A DNA stretch of 64,000 bases. Source: Linyphia triangularis. Taxonomy: Eukaryota > Arthropoda > Arachnida > Araneae > Linyphiidae. Numbering within the stretch: the stretch's first letter is position 1; every line of letters starts with the position of its first letter. The stretch is taken from the NCBI GenBank assembly GCA_963978545.1, contig OZ021726.1, positions 56,842,959 through 56,906,958 on the forward strand. Reading direction: 5' to 3'. A model generated the notes under the pieces. The model was not told the DNA's origin. It searched no databases and saw only the letters and a program-made list of their open reading frames with translations. Of this stretch, positions 54,301 through 64,000 are shown piece after piece. Position numbers and translations under genes: made by a program.

Positions 54301-55297
54301 ATTTGTTCGGAGCATACTGAAATTGGTAAATGTGATGGATGTAACGGTTTTTTTACTACAGCGATTCCGTGTATAATCAGAGTGTAGTTATCTACGCACA
54401 AAATAAATGAATTATTCTTTTAGAAACATTTTTTTTTTTTAATTAAATAAACGCAAATGCTGCCTGTTCATAGAGAAAAATAGAATTTAAAGATTTGTGT
54501 CATTTTGTTAAGTATTGGAAACTGTGCTAAGAAATCTATCAAAAATATAAATGTTCTCGAAAGCATTTTGAATTGGAATTTTAGATTTAATTCCTCTTTC
54601 CTCGATTTAAATGGTAAGAAAGATATTAAATGTCTTGAAAGAAACACATACTATTGTTTAATAACTTTTTATTCGGTATGAAACTTCACATTTTTTTTAT
54701 ATACATAGTAATGATAGTAGATTCTTAAAACTGTTTTAAATTTAATCATTTTATTTTCTAATTTCACTCTTTTAATATAAATAATTATATTGAGAAGTCA
54801 GTTTGAAATCTTTCTAAATGAAAAGGACAATTCTATGTCATTACGATTCATAATAGTGGATGAAAGGAAGGTCAAAATAATGTTATTAACTGTTCAACAT
54901 CATTTTTCCATTTAATGATCGTTTAGCACTGCAATAAATATATATGTTTTCTGCGAACTAGTTGTTTTAATTTGTATCTGTGAATAAATGCTGGATATTT
55001 TATTCATCAAAATAATTATAATCCTAATGATTTGATTCTTCTATATCCTTATTAAATAAATGAAGGTTCAATTGTCACCTGTTAGCGATTTAATTTTAAT
55101 TACAAATCTAAGTAATTATTAATTATGAAATATGCTTTTTTTTTTTTTTTTTTTGCTTTTTTTTTTTTTTTTTTTTTTGTTATTACCCACATTTCTATTG
55201 TATGTATCGATATTTTAAACGCCATAATCTATTTTATACGCGGATACCGTTTGTTTCACTTCCTAAATCCAAAAACGTTTTTAAAAAATAAATTCAC
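54301..55297. other. Gene-less AT-rich stretch
   Basis: Contains poly-T tracts at 55138-55154 and 55160-55178. No gene was recognised. Confidence 0.55.
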
Positions 55298-55552
55298 GTG
55301 AGCATCATTAATAATTTTGAATCCGATTATTTTGTGTTTAAGCAATTTTACGATTACCTACCTTTTAATTTCAATTGGCCTGTGGTCCCCAGACCTCACC
55401 CCCGTTGGATTTTTATAATGTGGCGTTATCTCAATGATCGTGTATTTCGGAGAAGCCCTGCAAACATCGATCAGTTAAAACAAATCATAATTGAAGAAAT
55501 CTCATCAATAACACCAACCAACAATGTTGCGAAATATAAATATTTTTTTTAA
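55298..55552 (+). pseudogene. Mariner-type transposase C-terminal remnant
   Basis: The 84-residue ORF contains NWP, then WRYLNDRVF and NIDQLKQIIIEEIS, which match the end of Tc1/mariner-superfamily transposases (the family reads WP.SPDL.P.DFFLWG.L, then NI.QLK..I..EI). The SPDLTP-LDFF portion, carrying the last catalytic acidic residue, is disrupted here: the DNA encodes it in another frame around 55389-55410, so at least two frameshifts have occurred. Upstream transposase sequence is not recognisable. A possible right TIR (reverse complement CAGGATGTTCAATTTAAAAG) ends at 55886, followed by TA. Dead fragment. Confidence 0.75.
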
Positions 55553-55888
55553 AAAATTGTTTCGATGAGTTAATGTTTGCATTCAAAATGTCGGTGAATA
55601 GGCAATAGCGTTTAGGACATTTTCTGTAAGGAATGATTATGTAAAAAATAGGAATTAATTTAAGTATTAATTATATCTCAGGATTAAGTTACAAAGTACA
55701 TCTTTATTTCTGTTTCACCTCTCGAATAAAGTTTTAACTGTCCAACTGTGTTGAAAAACGTCTTTCACATTCAAGCAAAGCTTATAAAAAAAAAAGCTAT
55801 ACTTCAGTATTAGAAAAGTTACTACTTCTCTCATGTTTAAGGCTAACACGAAAAACCAACAGCCATCTTTTAAATTGAACATCCTGTA

Positions 55889-57000
55889 TAACGTTTTTGA
55901 AATAACGATGTAGCTGCAAATTCCACAACTACATCAGCAGATCTTTAAACCTGCAAGTTAATTGAAAAATTAAATTTCCAAATATTTTTTCAGAAAATAA
56001 GTGAATAAAATTAAAAAAAAAAAAAAAATGGTAGAATTTACTAGGAAAACGTCTTGTTCTATAGGGAATAAATTTAAAATTATTCATTTGAACAGAAAAA
56101 CGTAACCATTAACGTTTACATATAAACCAATATTCCATTAAGAAATTTAATTAATATTTTTAAAAATAAAGATTTGAACAAAAACTTCCCATTATTCACC
56201 CTGTTAGTGCGCATCGCACCACTCTGTACATTTTTTTGCCGGCTTTAGTGATGTTACCTACCTTTCCAATGCATAAGCAAAGTGTTATCACAGATGTCAA
56301 TATCCAATTTATGTAAGCTTCAAAAATAATATTTAATTTCGAACTGATTCGTAGTTTCATAGAGCATTCAACTCTTCACAAAAGTTCATTAATGGATGAA
56401 ATTTCATCGTGGGCTGCTCTCAGTTATGTGGTAATAAAAAGGCACACTGGATGGAAACTGCCCAGCCGCTCAGATCCAAGCAACAACCTGTGATTTTCTT
56501 CTCTTGTTTATTTCAAAAGAACGTGTGTGGTTGAAATTCGCACAACCGCACACTGGTCAGCAATTACCCCCTTCAAACATTGTACCTGAACCTTTCAAGC
56601 TCAAGGTCAGAGTCAACAGTCGCTGGCGCTAAAAAGAGTTTCAACCACGTCAAATGACGGAAGCAACGCTCCCGACTGGTTCATAGTCAACAATGAAACA
56701 AAAAGAATATATGTGTATAATTTACGGTTTGGCGAATGGCTCGACCCTCATGGATCAGAAAAGTAAATACTAAGTTCACCTACCACAATGAATATGCATT
56801 GTTATTTAGATTTATTTTGAAACCGGTACAAAGAAAAAGAGAATCGATTCACTTCTTTCCAAGTTGAACGACCGTTGGCATCAAACTTCATTTAAAAATA
56901 TTTCTTCTTCATATATAAAACAAAGAATATGGTTAGAGAATTATTAGAAAGGGGCTTCGTAAGCCACAGGTGTTATTTTCCTCACTGAAATCTACAACGA
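55889..57000. other. Gene-less stretch
   Basis: No gene or bounded repeat was recognised. It is slightly GC-richer around 56450-56700. Confidence 0.5.
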
Positions 57001-57019
57001 ATAAGTTGCAGCTCCGAAC

Positions 57020-57190
57020 ATGAAGACTGTTGATATTCTTGGTTTTCTGCTGCTTATTCTCAAAGTTTCAGATAGTTGCAGCAACAATATTAGATCTGTT
57101 GATACTCAACTACGTGATCTGTTAATATTCATCAACATAAGATCTGTTCATTGTCTTGGATTCCACTGTTTGTTCTTAAACATAGAATGA
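57020..57190 (+). CDS. Short signal-peptide-like ORF, very uncertain
   Basis: ATG in good context (GAAC before ATG) opens a 56-codon frame beginning MKTVDILGFLLLILKV, hydrophobic like a signal peptide, with three cysteines at residues 20, 44 and 50. The DNA carries an internal imperfect duplication (57025-57065 against 57141-57181) covering much of the frame, which argues for chance. No domain was recognised. Kept only as a possibility of a small secreted peptide or first exon. Confidence 0.12.
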   Translation: MKTVDILGFLLLILKVSDSCSNNIRSVDTQLRDLLIFINIRSVHCLGFHCLFLNIE

Positions 57191-58944
57191 TTATGTATTT
57201 AGAATAGGGGTCTCACTCTAATTTGATATCAATTAAGTTTATTTGTAGAACGTCTTTCGCCAGATCCTATTTACTTTTTACTAGTTGATCCGTGCATTAT
57301 TTTACGGTCTTATTTAAAATAATCGCAGCAACAAAATCTAAAACTTAAGAAAACATCTTTAGTTAATTATGTTTTTATACGTAATCGATGTCAATTGGTT
57401 TATTATCGAACTTGAAATTACTTGAAGTCATTTCCTCTTCCACTATTTGGCTTTATCGGTCTCGAAGATCAATGATTTAAAAAGCAATTGGATTTAATCG
57501 ATATCTAAAACAGTTTCAACTTTAAAAAAAATCCTGAACGCTTTTTAATAACTATTTTAAAAGTCGTTTCCAAAACATGTATTTGTCCTAAAATATGTTC
57601 AAAGTATTTTACACTACACCGTCTTCGATTTTTATATAACCTGTCTGATATAAACAAGGTTATAAAAATAAAACTGGAACTAAAATAAAATAACTACTGG
57701 TAAATTAACGTATGTTGCTTGTAATACATACAATAAAAATAAAAACATTTCAATTGTTTTCCACGCGAACCTTCAACTCTGCATCCATCCGAGTGTCATC
57801 AATTCCAATTTTTAACAAATGTCCATTGTTAAACATAATATTTAATTGACATAATTATGCCTACTAGTCTTCACTTAATTACTTTCATAAATGCCCACTT
57901 AAAAACTGAATTAAGACCCGAAACCTCAATGAAAGATTGAAGCAAATCCCAGATACCAGACGCCACCGTTCCCACGCAGATATTTTTTCGAACTGCCTAA
58001 AAGAACCCCTGCCCAATTTCATTTAAATTCAAGACCACAACCTCACTCTGGGATTGAATTCTAAAAATAGAAATCCATACTCGAATTCAGACCCCACGGA
58101 GAGAATGGATAGAAAGTTTAGCATTAACCTTTCTGTAGAACTTGCGATTTGAAGAAGACGCCATCGCGGGTACACATAGGGTCGCGTGATCTGAATACTT
58201 AGTTTGTGAGAACCCGCATTATATATATATATATAAAAAAAACTGGTCTTCTCTCAGGTGCAAGTGAACGCAAGGAAAGGGATTTGGCCTTCATTATCTA
58301 CAACTTAATTTTTTTTGCCTGTATATGTTTTGATGTTGTTCTTCGACGTAATTGCCCTGAGTGGAACTTTGTTGTTGTGATGCACTTGTACACACGTCGT
58401 GACAAGGGTTGGGCTCGTAAGAAGTTATGCAAATTAACGATGGTAACTTCTCAGGGTGTCTTTTGTTTAATTTATGCACCCCTCATCAATCCTTTTCCAT
58501 TTTAATGGACAGGAAGGTTTGTAAAATGCGATTACCACATGAATGGTTACTTAAGTGTGTTCGCTGTCTTTTGATGTAGCCACGATTTGCCTCTTTCGCC
58601 TTTTGTCTTTGGTGGATGCCGCTACCTTGCACGTTGGCGAGTTAAGCATATTATTCGTAAAATCCCTCTACGGAATATATTAGAACGGTGAACAAAGCTC
58701 AATGAATAAAATGTCCAGGTTTATAGTTCTCTTCTACATTAAATACATAACAATGTTGGTATGAATCAGCCAGAGAAATTTTAATCAATTTTGCATTTTG
58801 CGAGGACTTTATTGATTTGGTTAGTTTCTTATATTGAGGGAATCATACATTGTGAATACTATAAGTATGAAAACAAACCCCAAGCAAGCATCTATTTAAT
58901 TCTTATAACATCAAAACCGGAATACTCATTAATATAAACGGAGG
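57191..58944. other. Gene-less stretch
   Basis: A 99-residue ORF at 58206-58505 has no recognisable domain, and no gene is claimed. Confidence 0.5.
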
Positions 58945-59216
58945 CATGAGCACCGGCAGAATTATTTTCAGGGCGGTGCACATGACCCCAAAGGGGGTGT
59001 AAGGCGGTTCATTTTGTCTTTTAACGTTTATTTTTCAATAGGCTATTTAATGAAACTTTTATAAATACGAGTAGTTACGTATTAAATTTTTTATGCATTG
59101 AATGTTTTAAAACATATATTATACTTCTATTTCCAGTGAATCATATAACTTTTTAAACTTATTATTATTTTTCAAAATCCGGACGGGTGCATGTGCACCC
59201 CCTGACGGTGCCCATG
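58945..59216. mobile_element. Probable hAT-like MITE
   Basis: The left CATGAGCACCGGCAG and right, reverse complemented CATGGGCACCGTCAG, match at 13 of 15. Inner GGCGGTGCACATGACC pairs with GGGTGCATGTGCACCC. The flanking 8-mers AACGGAGG (58937-58944) and AACGGAAA (59217-59224) match at 6 of 8. A 272-bp element without coding capacity. Confidence 0.6.
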
Positions 59217-59224
59217 AACGGAAA

Positions 59225-61376
59225 TAAAAGCTGCATTATGCCCCAGATATTCTTGAAAGTCCAGACATATTAATTGATAAGAAAGTGAATAAGTGTATTT
59301 CAGTAAATGCTATTGTAGTAACTGTTGATATGCAGGTCCATTCTACAAAAATGGAAATTTTTCCATACGTTACTAACTACTGAGTGAGTATATCATATCT
59401 TTTTGATATTTTTCAAAACCGTACATATTTTGCCTCTTATAATGGAAATACTTCGACAACTAGAGAACCAATAGCAGGTCGATATCATAACAGAGTGAAT
59501 CATGATTTTATGAGACGTGAAACCGTCAAATGAGCGTTGCGTGCTGTTAGCCATAGTTAAAAACTATTCCTACCAACGTAAAATCAATATTATTCGTTTT
59601 ATAATGGAAATTCCATGTTTAAAAGCCCCTCCTCGAGAAACATATTATACCTAAAATAAAAAATGAACCAAAATGCTTTTGGAACACACAAGTAGGATTT
59701 AGTCCTACGTCGTTTATTAAAATTTCCTCGTCTTTCCCAGAACCAAAAAAGACTTTATTGCCCAGGCTAGTCGCAGTGGCAAAATTTATTACTTTTCACT
59801 GGTGGTGATTTACAGTTTTAGCAGATGCGATTTTTCCCCTAGAGAGAGAAAAGACTTTTTCCTCCAGAAATTCTCTCTCTCTTAGCTAAGTGCGACAGAT
59901 GACAGATATCGACTTGCATCTTGGGTTTCAGAGTTCTGAAGGAATGGTCGAGTTTTTTTTTTTTTTTTTTTTGTGTGTGGTGAAGGGTAGCACATGGCCC
60001 GTTATCGGATATGCACAGAATAATTTCCATTCCGGAGCGTCGACATTCAAGAATTCGTCCTTTTTTATTATTATTATTGTTTGTGTCTTCTCCTCTCCTC
60101 CCTTCTCCCTGTTAACATTCCGACGGCTTGGTATCATATTGCTGAAGGGGAGGTATTCGATATTTCTAAGCTGTAAAAAAAAAATTGAGTTTTTTCTCCA
60201 ATTAGATTTTTTATATTTATTTCTTCAGGCTAATCTTGCTTCTTTTGATTGGCGTTTTTTTCGCACGAAATGAACGCCAAGTGGAATGAATTTCAACGCG
60301 TAATTATTTTATCGGGTTGATATCATGCTTAACGTATTTTTAGAAATATAAGTTGACTGTTGAGAGGCTAGATTTTTATGGGTATTTCATAACCAGACTT
60401 GTCACTCTCGTCTTTCCGAATGTTGATTTTATACTTCAAGAAGTGATAAAGTATGATAGAAGATTTGTTAAATGAGGGTAGCGGTTAGTTATGCAACTCT
60501 TCTATCACAACTACTTAAAGAAAGAAAAAAACATGTTTTACAAAGATTCCAATGATTTGGTGACAAGTTATGAGCTATGTTCTCTTTAACTTGATCTTAA
60601 AATTCCAATGAAATTAGCTTAGTAGTTATGCTTATTTCTTAAAACAATAATAGTTTCCCTAATTTGCAGTTTAATTATGTTCTCCTTTTATAATTGCTAT
60701 GATTTTTACATTATCTGGGGAAGGAGGGAGCAATAAACTGATAAGTAAGAACTTTATTATGGAAACAATTACCTTAGCAAAGGAAATAGTTAATAGAATC
60801 ATAGTCTTACGAAAAGTAAATTAACTGCAAGATTCAATGCTTTATTCACAAAGGATTTGTATAACAATTGTCCTTGCTCTTTTATTCAAATTTCGTGAAC
60901 GTGCTTAGCCTGCCTTCGAACCATTTTTAACGAAAACTCGCATTTAATTATAGAAAAGCTACCATATAGCCTCAATTAACCTTTTCCTGTTCATAAAATT
61001 GTTTTTTATGTGACAAGGTCTGTTTCATTAACCTATACGAATAATGCTGTGGATTTTTCATGATTGTCCCACTATTGAGCTGCTATGTCCTGTTATGTAA
61101 ATAAATGCTATTGTCTTTTCTCTATTCGCTTGTCGTTTATTTCTTAGTCAAAGAGCAATGGCATGCATCATTAATTCCTCTATTTCTGTGAATAATTCTG
61201 GAAAGACATTGTGCATTCGTAATAGTCTTCTACTATCTGAAGTTGGTTCATGAGACGTGAATATACCTTGCTTGTTTTAGAATTGAATCCCATTTTCAAT
61301 AGTATGCCCTCTTGAATGTTAATAACTGTTATTAAAAATATAATTAGTTACAAACCAAAGCTGTGATACGATTATA
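59225..61376. other. Gene-less AT-rich stretch
   Basis: No gene or bounded repeat was recognised. Poly-T tract at 59954-59972. Confidence 0.55.
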
Positions 61377-61475
61377 CAGGGTGTCCAACAAAAAGGAAAT
61401 TGTGTAAAACATGAAAATATTAGAGAAGTCGGTGATTCTGAAAAAATCAGAGAACTTTCGAAAAAATTAGAATTA
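61377..61475 (+). mobile_element. Diverged left-end fragment of the CAGGGTG-type element
   Basis: CAGGGTGTCCAACAAAAAGG followed by GTAAAACATGAAAATATTAGAG and TCAGAGAACTTTCG resembles the copies at 47565 and 47899. No partner end was seen. Confidence 0.45.
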
Positions 61476-61545
61476 AATCAGTCAATTGGGATAAAATTTC
61501 ACAAGAGAGCAAAAAATAGACGTAATTAGGATATTTATAATTTTG

Positions 61546-64000
<2,455 letters not shown>

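Noticed and set aside
61373..61400. TACAGGGTGTCC as a mariner terminus
   Set aside because: The following sequence matches the CAGGGTG family at 47565 and 47899 better, and no TA-flanked partner end was found.

Overview
The window is AT-rich, gene-poor, repeat-dense eukaryotic DNA, most likely from an arthropod and probably a chelicerate such as a spider. The evidence is long (TA)n and (TG)n microsatellites, long poly-T tracts, a Ty3/gypsy (412/mdg1-like) LTR retrotransposon with a gag of a type I associate with spider genomes, many small hAT-type elements, and one conserved animal nuclear gene. The taxonomic call is an inference from family resemblance, not a search. No rRNA, functional tRNA, CRISPR or bacterial-type feature was seen.

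Only two long, convincing protein-coding regions are present, both on the minus strand. The first (641-3139) is the single ORF of a structurally complete LTR retrotransposon (110-3642). Its two 471-bp LTRs look identical, and a 4-bp target duplication, primer-binding site and polypurine tract can all be read. The ORF joins Gag, a zinc knuckle and protease in frame to the C-terminal end of integrase. Reverse transcriptase, RNase H and the integrase catalytic core are missing, so it looks like a young non-autonomous derivative. The second (24618-25343) is an intact intronless YEATS4/GAS41-like gene, a histone-acyl-lysine reader of the SRCAP/TIP60 type. It has a CRE-like site upstream, a tRNA-derived SINE further upstream, and a piggyBac-like MITE about 100 bp beyond its stop codon.

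The rest is a mosaic of DNA-transposon remnants defined by terminal inverted repeats plus target-site duplications: hAT-like elements at 4843-6015, 15860-20646 (with a second hAT-like element at 16291-20271 nested inside), 22448-23133 (nested in a TA-flanked mariner/pogo-like MITE), 28617-30094, 52001-52712 and probably 58945-59216; a piggyBac-like MITE at 24251-24515; a GC-rich inverted-repeat MITE cluster at 8380-8826; and a frameshifted mariner transposase remnant near 55300-55550. None encodes a recognisable intact transposase, so mobilisation would depend on enzymes supplied from elsewhere.

Several structures do not match a family I can name: an inverted-repeat pair enclosing a degenerate tandem array (25873-27742) with a solo arm at 37394-37861 and a second array at 51271-51690; a tandem and inverted repeat block at 34310-35570; a perfect-armed palindrome at 34191-34264; and a TA-rich palindromic amplification at 38411-39900 that may be partly an assembly artefact. 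Two GC-richer patches (about 43030-43375 and 53860-54300) carry promoter-like motifs and are the best candidates for regulatory DNA or 5' exons of host genes whose remaining exons are outside the window or were not recognised.
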